From Brachionus rotundiformis (lineage: Eukaryota; Rotifera; Eurotatoria; Ploima; Brachionidae): 64,000 nt of DNA. This document shows, piece by piece, positions 24,001-35,800 of this stretch (position 1 is its first letter; each line of letters starts with the position of its first letter). A program made the translations under genes and the position numbers. The DNA is taken from assembly GCA_016802295.1 (NCBI GenBank), contig JAESIW010000137.1, positions 5,272,146-5,336,145 on the forward strand, written 5' to 3'. The notes under the pieces are model-generated. The model saw only the letters and a program-made list of their open reading frames with translations. It ran no database searches and was not told where the DNA came from.

Positions 24001-27000
24001 CTATAACATTTTTAATTAAAATAAGGATATTTAACTAATAATTGGTTATCTAGGTAAATTTCAAATTTATTGAGGCCGATAGAGTTCATATGCCTTTTAA
24101 AATAAAAATAAAAAAATAATCTTCACTTATTTAAAAAATATATTATTTTATTGGTCTAGAATATTAAATTTAGCGTATTAAATCAAAAATAATTTCAACT
24201 TCCTAAAAAATAAAATTGGATTTTTATTCCATTCATTTCACTAAATAGGTCAAATCAACCAAAATATATCGGAGGGTTAGAGTTTTAGAGATTTTCTAAT
24301 AGATAAATTTCACTAATAAAAACAAATTAATATAAATAATAATATTTCTTATTAAGCATTTATATTCTTATCATCTTTTTAATAGTTTTCTATAGTTAAG
24401 TATTAAGGATTCAACTAAAAATAATCAATTTAAAAAGTCAAAAATTATACCTGAGAATTATTATCAAATCTAAATGAGTAGTCCCATACTTTTATTGAGT
24501 TATCTCCTGAAGTGATAATATAATTTCCATCGTTGGTAACGGTAATACAATCTGTCAAGCCACGGTGTATTTTTGATACAGAAGATAACAAACGACCATT
24601 TACTGAATCAAATTTAAGCAAACGATTTGCAGAAGTGACACAAACAAGCTGATTTAGATCATAGGTCGAATAGGACAAGCGAACTGCAAATTCTTTTCCG
24701 TGAAAAGACTTTTCATTACAATTATCTATTGACTCGCCATCATCACTTAATATATTGATTCTCAATGTCTCATTTAGAGTCAATGAATCAAAAATAGATA
24801 TCAAATAACTAGAAGGTCCAATAACTGATAAAAATTTTTGATCTGCACTAATAACCAGACTTCTGGGCGATGTGATACCATTTGGTAAAACTCTCAACAA
24901 AATATATTCTCTCTCTGAGTCGTATAGACACAAATATTTCAGTGAATCACCTGAAATTAAACGCTTGCCTTCATTTGAATATCTTAGATCTAAAATTTCT
25001 CCTGTTTGCTTCAAATGGGGTGATTTTATTTCATTAAGAAGCTTAGCTTCACTCAAATTGAATACGCGAATTTTTCCACTAGAGAATCCACAAGCAAATA
25101 TTGAGCTTTGTATTCGTATATTTTCTGGCATGAAACTCAAAGAAATGGGTCTTTCATTTCCAGAACTGAAATCATAGAGCTGTTGACAATTTTCTGTAGA
25201 CCAGACTCTTAAAGTCGTGTCATCAGAACAAGTAGCCAGATATTTCCCAGTTGGGTCTAATGAAACATCATTTACTACTTCTATGTGACTTCGAACCAAA
25301 GTTGAATAAGCTTTTTGCTCAACATCAAGTATGCCTAGATTTCCACTTGAAGTTCCACTGGCAATTTTTAAGCAATCGGTAGAAAATTTTACCACCACAA
25401 TGGAAGCATCATGTTCAGCCTCCAGACATACTTGACCAAAATCAAGCGGCCATATCCTCACAAAACCATCATCTGATCCAGTTACACAATAATCATCAGA
25501 AATTGAAATGGAATTGAGTCTGAGCGATGGAGAACTTTTTTGACGATTTAAAATTCCGGTTTTTTTAATCAATGGTTCAATTATTTTAACTTTTTCAATT
25601 TCCATTTTAGCTACATTAAAAACAAAAATTTGTCCATTCCTTGTGCATGAATAGACCAAGTTATCATTACTACCTGATCTTGAATTCATGCTTAAATCAG
25701 TGAATTCCAGTTCATCAGTTAAATAAGGATTTAAATTAACCGCACATGATCTAAGTGTATCATTTCTTAGTCTCCAAAATCTAACATTATCTTTACCACA
25801 AGTGATTAATCTAGAACTGTCATAATGTACGAACATCAATCTATTAATACTCACATCTGTATGAGCCTTGGCAATTAATTTTACGGCATTTTTTCTAGCT
25901 TGTCTTACATCCCATAGAACAAGCATAGTTTTTCCTTGTTTGTCTTTGCCAACTCCACATAAAAAGTTTCCACAAGCCGAAAATTCTACCAAACTCAATG
26001 AATGATCGTGGTGACGAAATATGCTAAGACATTTTCTTGTATTAAAGTCCCACAAGCGTATCAAGCTATAAGGACCAGTCTGTCCTGATGCAAGAATTGA
26101 ATTATCAGAACTAATAGATAAACATGATACCTTGTCCGTATGACCAACAAAGCAATTCTGATTTTTATCATTCAGGTGTAGAGCAACGACTATTGATTGG
26201 CATGCATAGACCAGAAATTGTGAGTCATTGCTCCATTTGATTAAATTATTTGCTGGGAATTTTGTAGAGCCTGAATGACTACCAAATCCAATTATTTTAT
26301 TAAGTCTCAAAATGGGATCGGGATAAAGTTGTGTAGGATTGGAAAAAGCATCTTCTTCTTGCTCAAGACCAACAGAAGAAAGTGACGATTCAGAACTAGA
26401 GACCATATTGTGACCACTTTTCAAAGGATATACATGTACATCATCATCATTTTGTTTTTCAGCATCTTCTGGACTCACAAAATCTGGTTCATCTGGTTGT
26501 ACACCAACTACAGGCAACGAAGTTACAACATTTTTTCTAGGCTCATTCGGAGAAACTAACTTTGGTTTGGTTGAGGCCGGAACTGGATCCAAATGACGAG
26601 TTACTGGAGATACTGATTGAGCATTGAATATGGAAAAATCATAAAAATGGTGCCAATTTTCGTATTTATTAAATGGATAGGATAAATCACGGGGAAATGA
26701 ATTGACATTTCTGAGACGTGCTTCGGTACAATTAATACCTGGCTCGTACAATATATCACTTGTAATAACATTTTTTATGTATAAATTGGAGCAAATTTTA
26801 AGACCACGTACACAGCCAAATGTACGGTTCGAATATGACTGAACCAAATTAATCAAATCGATACAAAAAATTGTCCATTTGGTAACTGGTGGAGCAAGTC
26901 CTGATGAATCTTTGGACGCTTGATCGATTTTTTCATAAATTGATCCTTTAGGAGGTTGTATTAAGTAGGGAAATTGTAACCATGTCGAAGTTGATTTAAA

Positions 27001-27327
27001 TTCTTTGTATAAATTACTAAATGATATTCTTAGTAAAGTTTTTTCGCTGGTAGTTATGTCTATGTGAAATGAAAATGATTTGCTTGGGACAGGTTTAATT
27101 AAAAAGTAGATATAGCGGCCTGTTAGGTTCAATGATTGACCAGATAGCTTTGGTAATTGAATGTAGTTGGAAGTAGAATTCGAGCCGGATATTTTGTAGA
27201 TTGATGATTTTATTTGAGAATCTGTTTGAGTGGTAATATCGCCATGTTTAATGGCATTTTTGTCCGAAGCAATCGTAAAATGTTTAAAAATGTTCACATA
27301 AGGTTGTTGCCAATTAAACTTGCTCAT
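21058..27327 (-). CDS. WDR90: WDR90/POC16 centriole and cilium scaffold protein, 3 exons, 1832 aa
   Basis: WDR90 (Chlamydomonas POC16) binds centriolar microtubules as part of the inner scaffold and is needed for centriole integrity and ciliogenesis. Exons are 27327-24451, 23833-22329 and 22174-21058. They join as DNNSQ-TFIGHSSSIN (phase 0) and EIKKEK-KESFIIENEIHLNG (split Lys codon), both matching the vertebrate protein. Residues 1-190 form the CFAP20-like (DUF667) microtubule-binding domain: FNWQQPYVNIFKHF, SNYIQLPKLSGQSLNLTGRY, FSNLYKEFKST-TWLQFP. Then come several WD40 propellers, with family blocks VGHTDKVSCLSIS, GSDDGFVRIWPLDF, KIIGFGSHSG and LIGYNGKFSAENLIW. It ends NEIFIWNVNV; human ends in a similar EILVWEV block. 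Length is slightly above human (about 1750). The three exons could be mistaken for three WD40 genes. Confidence 0.95.
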
Positions 27328-28997
27328 TTTTTAAATTTAAATTTGGTTTTTAATGTAAAATTTATTTTTATTTAGTGGTCAGTAAATTTAAGTATCAATA
27401 ACCATGACAACTACAGTCGTCTTGATTAAATTTTTGAATTTATTTTATTTAATAATTAATGTTAATTTTTTTTAAATTGAAGTCAAGATTGTTCTTATCG
27501 TTATTTTTGTTGATCATAATTTGTCAGTGCTATATATTTTTATTTTAATAGATTAAATTTTACAATCTTTATTTTATTTTACATTTTAATGCTAATTGTT
27601 CAAAGATCAAATTTTTTTTTAAGATCTAAAATATTGACTTTTTTAATGATTAAAAACCAAAGTATATAAATTTTAGTCGTAGACTGGCAGCATATTTTCG
27701 TATTAAGAATCAATTTTTGTATTAAATAGGCTATTTTAAAGCTTGAAAAATATCTTTTATAAACTAATTGTCATTTTTAAATCAAAATTTTTCTCACTAG
27801 GCCGTAAAGAGTTTAGATTTTATATAAAAAGTTATTAATTTTTAATTTGAAAAAAACTTAAAACTTGTTTTTGGATTAAATTCTTTAGATTCAAATATTT
27901 TCTATTGTTCTGTGTTAGATATTTAAATTGGAAAAATAAAATAATATAATAATTATAATAGAATTTACATAAAATAGTTAATATATATTTATTTACTTTG
28001 AGATTTTGGATTAAATTTTATTATGACCAGTACTTATGCTAGAAAAATAAGCTAAATAAAAATAGATAGATCTAAAAATAATCCTAATTTATAATATGCC
28101 GGTAAAAAATTAATAATAATTTTTCAACGCTTCTTTGTCTGAAATATTTTTCAATTTCAGAAAGAAATCTATTAATTTAGATCTTTTTAACTCTTAAAAT
28201 ATTTGAAAAAAGACAAAAATTTCTATTAATAAGACATTAGAGATAAAAAATTTATTTTTTCCTAAACGTTTGGGGAAAAAAAATAAATAAACCACGAATC
28301 AAAATTTCTATTTAGACGACAAAATTTCATTTTTTCTCATAATAATATTTTTAAAGGTATGCAAAGCTTTACATTTTAAGAACAAAATTTTTATTAATAA
28401 CATATTTATTTGTTTCCCATATTATGTAATTCATAGCGATAATTTAATTTCTCAATTTTTTAATTTTTTGTAAAATTAAGGCAAAATTAATTTTTATTTT
28501 TATTTAAAAAATTTATTTAAAATATTTGTTTAAATTTGATTTGAAATATTCATTTTTAAATTACAGTTAATTAAGACAAGTAGCAGATAAATGTAATTTT
28601 GTTGTCCTGGATTTAACAAATTTTATGATATTCATAATTTATTTATGTTTATATGAAATTAACCTGCAGCTTTTCATTTATGCCGTATACTAGGCCTTAT
28701 TTTGTTATAAATTGCCAAATATTTGGCTATACGAATCAACTTTTGATAAACTAAAACGTAGATATTTAAAATTAATTTCAACACATCAATTAATCACATA
28801 CTAAATTAGACGCCATTACCAAACCAAAGCCATTTATGCAAGTCGTAAATCAGGTCTCGCTTAGATACCAGCGTTCAACGATGCTCTTTTCTAAACCACA
28901 AATCACCAAAAATTTTTTAAATTTTGACGCCATTTAGCATCAATATAAATAAACTATAATCGACTAAAATCTTTTTAGAACACTTTAAAGCTAAATC
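27328..28997. other. Divergent intergenic region between WDR90 and ALYREF-B
   Basis: About 1.7 kb of AT-rich DNA between two divergent 5' ends. The last 200 bases before ALYREF-B are less AT-rich, as may suit a promoter or 5' UTR. No gene or repeat is recognised. Confidence 0.4.
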
Positions 28998-29792
28998 ATG
29001 GACAAGAGCTTGGACGAGTATGCCAAAGAGAACAAGATTGGTGGCAGACGGGGTCGCAGATTCAGGATAAATGGTGCCAATAATAAGCCCGCAAATCCGA
29101 GAAGATTTGGCGGCGGCGTCCAAAAGAGGAGACCTCGCGGTGGACCTCTTAACTCGGTATGTGATTGTTTATTCATTTATTACGCAAATATCTGTTTTAT
29201 GTGCAAATAAAATGAATCCATTTAATTTCAGTCGCGGAACCAATTTGGGCCGAAGCGAGCAAATGTAATTGCTCCAGGCACTGGCCTCACCAAACTGATC
29301 ATCTCTAACCTTGACTTTGGCGTCACTGATGGTGATATTAAAGTATTAATTATTAACTAAATCAGCGATCTCATTCAATCGGCTAATTATATCAATTCAA
29401 GGGCTTATTCGGAGAGTTTGGCAAAATTCGCAAAGCCGCAGTGCACTATGACCGCGCTGGGCGTTCTCTGGGAACAGCTGATATTCTTTATGCGCGCAAA
29501 GCAGACGCCATTAGAGCATTACGTCACTACAATGGTGTTAGTCTTGATGGTAGGCATTTAAAAAAGCAATGGAGCATTTAAAGTTAAATAATGTTTAAAA
29601 GGTCGTCCAATGAACATCCAGTTGACTACTTCATTGAGTGTATCGGTTGCAGGCGCTGGGAGACGTCCGCAAAGACGAGGTGGCCCAGGCGCTCCGGCTA
29701 GAAAAGGCCGACGCGGCCCAAAACCAAACAAGTCTGCGGCTGACCTTGATGCTGACTTGGACGCCCACAACGCCAAGATGCAGACTGATTAA
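28998..29792 (+). CDS. ALYREF: ALYREF-type mRNA export adaptor, copy B, 4 exons, 202 aa
   Basis: Second ALYREF paralog, with the same TREX/NXF1 adaptor role expected. Exons are 28998-29156, 29232-29342, 29402-29549 and 29602-29792. The three introns fall at the same codon positions and phases as in copy A (0, 0 and 1). [15 protein letters not shown] opens it and [15 protein letters not shown] closes it. The RRM is intact ([49 protein letters not shown] given here in short form: [16 protein letters not shown] then [11 protein letters not shown]). Exon 2 is shorter than in copy A and lacks its [11 protein letters not shown] stretch. The C-terminal RG region is Pro/Arg-rich ([20 protein letters not shown]). 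Codon use is visibly richer in G and C than in copy A and most neighbours, which suggests the highly expressed copy. Confidence 0.95.
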
Positions 29793-30198
29793 CTTTGATT
29801 TTAGATATTTAAGCTTTTAGTTGTTTGTAATTATTATTAATAAAATGGATATGTTTGGTTCTAAGTGTTGACTTTTAAATTAATTAAACTAAAATGATTT
29901 TTTAGCTCTAAAGTGATTGCCAATTAATTTTAATTTTAAATAAAAAAATCTAAAAAACTAAAACCTTCTTTATTTGTTCTATACTAAATTAACTACAATA
30001 TTTAATTCTCTTATACAATATTTTGGGTTAAAAGAATTTAAAATAACACTTGTGGGTAATTAATCTATTTGACAAGTTTATAAATTAAGTTAAGTTATTG
30101 AATGAGTTGATTAAAAATATTATGGCTACTAAATTAATTACGTCACCGCACATGACCAAGAGTTAAAATTAATTTTGTGATCTTTTATGTAAATTAAT
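29793..30198. other. Intergenic, nothing recognised
   Basis: AT-rich gap of about 400 bases between ALYREF-B and the Ly6 repeat cluster. An AATAAAA near 29840 may serve as the ALYREF-B polyadenylation signal. Confidence 0.45.
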
Positions 30199-30472
30199 AG
30201 AATAACTTCAAGCAATCAAATGACTCTTCTAATTTAAATTTATATAAATAATTATATGAAATTACTGTTTTAATTTTTTTGTATTTTATAGGACCTATTT
30301 GAGGTAAAAAACTTAAATTTTCAAATAGAAATAAAATGGTATCTAATTTAGTTAAGAATTTTGTTTTCTTCTTAATTATTGGGTATCAATTATTAAAAAT
30401 TGATGCAATAAAGTGTTATAGTTGCTCTGACTGCCTTCAAGTTTCAGAAGCCGATTTAAGAGATTGTCCAAA
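30199..30472 (+). repeat. Direct repeat, left copy (5' part of Ly6 unit)
   Basis: By eye, this stretch appears identical to 32213-32486. It includes the 5' flank with an acceptor-like TTGTATTTTATAG, the ATG, and the first 45 or so codons of the Ly6 frame, and it diverges abruptly after GATTGTCC. The same sequence is present inverted at about 31093-31306. Confidence 0.85.
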
Positions 30473-30563
30473 TCAAGTCTATTGCCAAACGACAGTTCGA
30501 AAATGGTCAACTCCTGATTTTATAATTGTGAGAAGAGGATCTAGATCTTTCTTATTAATTTAA
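30336..30563 (+). pseudogene. Ly6/uPAR-like protein, copy 1, truncated
   Basis: The frame starts with a signal peptide (MVSNLVKNFVFFLIIGYQLL) and the first Ly6 finger (IKCYSCSDCLQVSEADLRDC), identical to copies 2 and 3. After DCPNQVYCQTTVRK it departs from copy 2. At the place of SRGCRTFC it reads RRGSRSF, losing both Cys, and it stops at 75 aa with no CC....CN end and no GPI-type tail. A downstream exon could rescue it, but I see none. I read it as a degenerate copy, possibly transcribed. Confidence 0.6.
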
Positions 30564-30640
30564 TCAGCTTTTTTTTATTCTTCAGATAAAAATTTTTTAG
30601 TTTAAATTTCAAGACAAGTAATAATTATATTCTAAATAAA

Positions 30641-30817
30641 CACAGACTGCTCGAAATAGCCAACTAGATAATAAGGTATTCAACCAAATGATTTATAATT
30701 GCAATTATGATGAATAAAAATTAAAATATTATTTAAATTTAATAAAGCTTATTGTTGAATAATTATTTTATTATGATCAATATCAAAAATAACTTATTTT
30801 AGAAAAAATTCAGATTT
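30641..30817 (+). repeat. Inverted repeat arm (partner 32523-32699)
   Basis: These 177 bases are, as far as I can read, an exact reverse complement of 32523-32699. This is the outer arm of the Ly6 palindrome. Confidence 0.85.
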
Positions 30818-30849
30818 TTTTAGTAAAGATTATATATGTCCTGCTTTAT

Positions 30850-31224
30850 TTAAAATAAAAATAAAAAACATATTAAACAAAGATTAAATAACAGAATTAG
30901 ATTTGGAATGATTATAAATGAATTATTGAAAGATTCATTATTGCATCGATCCGTTTGACAGCATTTTACATCGACACCCGAAAATGATGTTGTTCTGCAA
31001 AAGGTTCTACATCCTCTGCTCACATACAAGTAATCTTTTAGAAAAGTATATGACAATTTTTGAACTGTTGTTGAACATTTATTATCAATAGGACAATCTC
31101 TTAAATCTGCTTCTGAAACTTGAAGGCAGTCAGAGCAACTATAACACTTTAATGCATCAATTTTTAATAATTGATACCCAATAATTAAGAAGAAAACAAA
31201 ATTCTTAACTAAATTAGATACCAT
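30850..31224 (-). CDS. Ly6/uPAR three-finger-fold GPI-anchored protein, copy 2, intact, 124 aa
   Basis: Ly6/uPAR proteins are small extracellular three-finger domains, usually GPI-anchored; members modulate nicotinic receptors, septate junctions and other surface proteins. The protein has a signal peptide (about residues 1-24). The mature domain then has Cys spacing KCYSCSDC...DC..DNKC...RGCRTFC...KCCQTDRCNN, including the diagnostic C-terminal CC....CN. The C-terminal hydrophobic run (FIIIPNLILLFNLCLICFLFLF) follows a small-residue stretch (NNESFNNS) that could serve as the GPI omega site. It is encoded without introns. It is the only complete copy of four in the cluster. The 5' flank matches copies 1 and 3 and includes an acceptor-like TATAG about 45 bases before the ATG. 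Its specific partner cannot be inferred. Confidence 0.85.
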   Translation of the reverse strand: MVSNLVKNFVFFLIIGYQLLKIDALKCYSCSDCLQVSEADLRDCPIDNKCSTTVQKLSYTFLKDYLYVSRGCRTFCRTTSFSGVDVKCCQTDRCNNESFNNSFIIIPNLILLFNLCLICFLFLF

Positions 31225-31309
31225 TTTATTTCTATTTGAAAATTTAAGTTTTTTACCTCAAATAGGTCCTATAAAATACAAAAAAATTAAGTCAGTAATT
31301 TCATATAAT

Positions 31310-32212
31310 ATTTCACATAAAGCAAATTTCATACTTATTTAATAATTTTTCACTCACTTATTATTAATTTTATTTCAATGAATGGCGATTTAAAAACGAA
31401 TATTTAAAACTAAAAGATGAAAAATCTTAGCATAATTATTTTTGTAGAAAATTATTATTAATAAAAGAAAAATAAAGTAATTACTCGATTCAGTGACATG
31501 TCACTATGGTCAAAAAATGTATAAAAATGATTTCTCAATGAATTTAAGTATTTTTCATTGTATTTTGTCCGGATGAAGAGAAAATGTTTAACAATTAAGA
31601 AAATTATTATTTTACGAATTAAAAACCTTCAAATGAAAATTCCTAAAATTAATTGATTGAAATTTTTCATGTTAAGGAATATTTAACAATTAAATTAATC
31701 TCTTCTTATAAAATCAATCAACCAGCATAAAATTTAAGGATAACAGTATTTGTTAGATTTATTTGATAATTATTAAACTTTATGTAAAATTTTTCGACTA
31801 TTGAAATCGGACATAAATTTTTAAAGATCAATTATAAAATGCTGGATAAATACTTTAAAAGGATGCTCATAATCTCTAAGCAATTTTGATGAATAAAAAT
31901 TAAAATATTATTTTTCACAAATTTATTACTTTTTCTTTAAATTTAGTAAAATTGATGATGAACAATTATTAATGTTGTGCTTAAATTACGCAAAAAAAAA
32001 ATCGGAGAATATATAAAATTTCTGAAATTAATTAAAAAAATTTTCTTGGCAAAATAATTGAGTTAAGATTAGTGAATAAAAAAAAAAGTTATTACGAAAT
32101 TTGTCTATAATAATTAGACATTTTTATTTAAAATATTGTCAAATTTAGATTTTTTAAAATCAAAAACATCACTTAGAACTAAATGGTTAAAAATTTCATC
32201 GTAAAAATTAAA
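31310..32212. other. Central spacer of the Ly6 palindrome
   Basis: AT-rich, without a gene. A stretch near 31887-31916 (TGATGAATAAAAATTAAAAT...) resembles part of the outer arm at about 30708-30737, so the spacer includes old copies of the flanking unit. Confidence 0.5.
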
Positions 32213-32486
32213 AGAATAACTTCAAGCAATCAAATGACTCTTCTAATTTAAATTTATATAAATAATTATATGAAATTACTGTTTTAATTTTTTTGTATTT
32301 TATAGGACCTATTTGAGGTAAAAAACTTAAATTTTCAAATAGAAATAAAATGGTATCTAATTTAGTTAAGAATTTTGTTTTCTTCTTAATTATTGGGTAT
32401 CAATTATTAAAAATTGATGCAATAAAGTGTTATAGTTGCTCTGACTGCCTTCAAGTTTCAGAAGCCGATTTAAGAGATTGTCCTTT
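32213..32486 (+). repeat. Direct repeat, right copy (5' part of Ly6 unit)
   Basis: Appears identical to 30199-30472. Its inverted partner is the 5' part of copy 2; the inverted match extends to about 31056-31306 against 32268-32517. Confidence 0.85.
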
Positions 32487-32520
32487 TGATAATAAATGTT
32501 CAACAACAGTTCAAAAATAA
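32350..32520 (+). pseudogene. Ly6/uPAR-like protein, copy 3, truncated at 56 aa
   Basis: The start and first finger are identical to copy 1. The next part (DCPFDNKCSTTVQK) follows copy 2, not copy 1. A TAA then ends the frame at 32518-32520, at the point where the sequence passes into the inverted outer arm. Fingers 2 and 3 and the GPI tail are absent. This is a broken copy with a clean rearrangement breakpoint just after its coding part. Confidence 0.75.
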
Positions 32521-32522
32521 AG

Positions 32523-32699
32523 AAATCTGAATTTTTTCTAAAATAAGTTATTTTTGATATTGATCATAATAAAATAATTATTCAACAATAAGCTTTATTA
32601 AATTTAAATAATATTTTAATTTTTATTCATCATAATTGCAATTATAAATCATTTGGTTGAATACCTTATTATCTAGTTGGCTATTTCGAGCAGTCTGTG
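32523..32699 (-). repeat. Inverted repeat arm (partner 30641-30817)
   Basis: Reverse complement of 30641-30817 over 177 bases. It joins directly to the broken end of copy 3 on one side and to the copy 4 remnant on the other. Confidence 0.85.
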
Positions 32700-32739
32700 T
32701 ATATTTAGGAAATAATTGTTTTTGTTGTTTAACTGTTGT

Positions 32740-32868
32740 TTGGCATAAACTTGATTTAACAATCTCTTAAATCGGCTTCTGAAACTTGAAGGCAGTCAGA
32801 GCAACTATAACACTTTATTGCATCAATTTTTAATAATTGATACCCAATAATTAAGAAGATAACAACTT
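32740..32868 (-). pseudogene. Ly6/uPAR-like protein, copy 4, remnant
   Basis: On the minus strand this reads the codons for LIIGYQLLKIDAIKCYSCSDC and onward to ADLRDC, like copy 1. It has no ATG end: the first 13 or so codons are replaced by unrelated sequence. After DC it has small deletions relative to copy 1 that destroy the frame. It is closest to copy 1 and lies inverted to it. Confidence 0.7.
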
Positions 32869-32869
32869 T

Positions 32870-35800
32870 AATTTAATTTTTAATCAATTTTAATTCTATT
32901 GGTAAATTTAAAACTTCCGATTAAAAATATATCATATATAAATACAAAAAATGAAGTTTATAATTAATTTCAATGCTCAAAACGATTCATTTGAGTGAGT
33001 TTTAATCGATTGATTTTTAGGGATGAAATTTAAACTATTCAGCTTTAAATAATGTTTTTGATTCAAAGAATAATTTAGTGTTGCCATCGTTTATAAATTA
33101 AATGTATAATTGGAAATATTGGTTACAGTTTGAAAATTTCACTGATTTTAATCAATTATTTTGCTTAGAAATTTATTGTCTTATTCAATACTTTATATTT
33201 TATAAATATATTTTCTCCAGTTTTATTTTTGTAATTTCTTTTTTTTCAACATTACACATGATTGATCAGTATTTTAGTATTTCAACTAGTTTTTAAAATG
33301 AAAAAAAAATAAACTTTTCATTTTTAATAAAAATAAATCTCATCTTTGAATAAAGCTTTTGCTGTTTTTGTGTTTTTCATCAGTCAGTATTTATTGTGCT
33401 AATATTTTGGAAATTATGATAATGCATGAGATGATGAAATGACCAGTGTAAAGTAAACTATTTGAACTTAATGATCACTAAATTTCTCAAAAACCTCATC
33501 GCAGGATTAAAAACACCAACAGATCACACATTTCACTGAATTCCAAGATAAAGTATTTTTTGAATACTAATACTGGCTTTTGAAAAACTAATGTAATTTT
33601 TAAAAGGTAAATTATCTGTAGCAAAGTGGTAGTCCTTCTTTATAAACTGTAAGAAAAAGTATTGTTTCTAGAATATTTAAATATTGTAAATATTTTAACT
33701 GGTTTATAAATGCAAAATCTCTTGCATCCACTCTTGTCTACGCCTTGGCCTGGACGGTCAAATTTTGGCGAACGATCAATTATAAGATGCTGGAAAAATA
33801 CATCACTAAAACTATTCGAATAATATTAATAATTAAATAGTGAAACTTGTTTAAAATTTAATATTTTTTTTAATTAAATATATATTAGTTTATAAACAAA
33901 GGCCAAAAAATTCATTCTCCATCAAAATGTCAAATAATCAGAACATTTTTTAATTTTATGAAATTAACACGTCCATCCAACCTTCTGTTTACAAGAGAAT
34001 TTTTTCTTTTACTTGAGACCAAGTTAATTTTAGAATTCTTACAATGGAAAATTTGAATGGTAAACAATAGTAATGCAAAAAAAAATAGTTAAAAATTTAA
34101 TTAAGTTTTCACCAACTTATCAGTTTTTATTTTCTAATAAAAAACTATTCAAAGATTGCTTCAAATTATCTAATAGTTCATTTTCTTGTTCATTAAACTT
34201 TTTAAAACTATCAACAAATGTTTTATATTTTTTTATTTCAATATTCAAATTTGGAAACGAGTAAAAAGTTTGATTATATGGAAAATACCTCAAAAAGAAT
34301 AAAAAGCACTTTATTCAATTGATATGAAGACACGACACTTTATTTTTAGCTGTAAGAGTAAGACTGTTGTCATGTCTTTTTTAAAATTTTTTTTATAAAA
34401 TACTATGAAGCACCATCAATTCTCGTGTATATATCTTTTAAGATGGCGAACGATTTTAGATTTTTCGTCCACTACAACCATATTAAATTTTTGAAAGTAA
34501 TTTATATATAAAGTATATTAATAAATCGCAAATTTTAGACTTACAAATAATGGACAAAAAGATATTTAATTATTAAACTAATAGATAGCTTTCTCAACTT
34601 CTTTTTACAGAGCTCTAAATACTTCAGCTTGATGCAAAAAAAAAGGGGCACTCGGTGAGACATAATTCAAAAATACAAATTCTCGTCAAATTTAGTGTAC
34701 ACAAACTGTTTTCCAAAGTCAAACAATAATCAGAGCCACAAGAATATCACAGAGGCCAATTACGACGTGAAATAGTTAGGTGTTTTGATTAAAGATATAA
34801 CTTTTGCAACATATTGAAATACCTACCAAATAATGTCATTAACTTCCCTTCAATGAACTCACTTAAAAACAAGTTTAGATTTTATTTCAATTCTGGTACA
34901 GGGCGTCATCTTCTGTGACGTGTTTCGCATAATTTTAAAGCTGTGGTTATTTACTTTAACAGATAATCAAAAAAATAATTCCTTCAAAAAAGATTTTCAA
35001 AATTCATATTTATAAAACTGTTTAATTTTGAAATTTTTTTAATAAAAAATAAAGGACAACAGTGAACTACTTATCATCATTTCAAAAAAATGTCATCTTT
35101 AATTTATTCATTTCTCCTGGTAAATTTGAATTTTAAAATAAAAATTGACTGATGATACTAAACAATCTGGCGCTCAACTTTTTTCTGAATAAAAAAATCC
35201 TAAATAAATCGATAAGGATTTTTTTCTATAAAATCTCATTTCTACTTCCTCAAATATTTTTTTCTAACAAAAGTTCTTTTCTTAATTATTATCTTGCTTT
35301 TAATCCTTTGAAGAAAAGTATTAGACTTTGTCTTGACTTGACAAATAGTCATTTGTTTTATCTACTCTTATCTTAGGCTAAAAAATGGATTTAATAATGA
35401 CGAAAATGCTTTATTAGGTATTAAGTTATATTGATAATGCTAAGCTGAAAGTTTATGGCCTAAATAAATTGCGGTAAAAATGCAAACGTGACTTATATAT
35501 TGATTGCTGAAATAAATTTTCTAATTAAATATTTTTTTTTCTCTCGACAAAAATGAGCAGTTGGCTTTTTATCGAGTAAATATTATAATTGGAAAATTTG
35601 ATAAAATTTATTTCCGTCTAAAGAGTAACCCTCTAGGCGCCAAAAATGACTTTCTGGGGAAAAATATTTTCGAGTTGAATTAAAGATTGGGCTGTTTAAG
35701 CAAAAGTGTATTAAATTTTGTTAATATTTTAAGAAAATTTTTGCATATTGTTTAAAATATTCTCAATCATAAAAATAATTTTTTAATGTTAAAAACCATA

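Noticed and set aside
21058..27327. Three separate WD40 genes on the minus strand
   Set aside because: Splice sites join them in frame and the order of blocks matches WDR90 from end to end.
33102..35376. Short plus-strand open frames of 60-75 codons
   Set aside because: Composition is Phe/Ile/Lys/Asn-rich as expected from AT-rich noncoding DNA, with no domain, splice partner or similarity.
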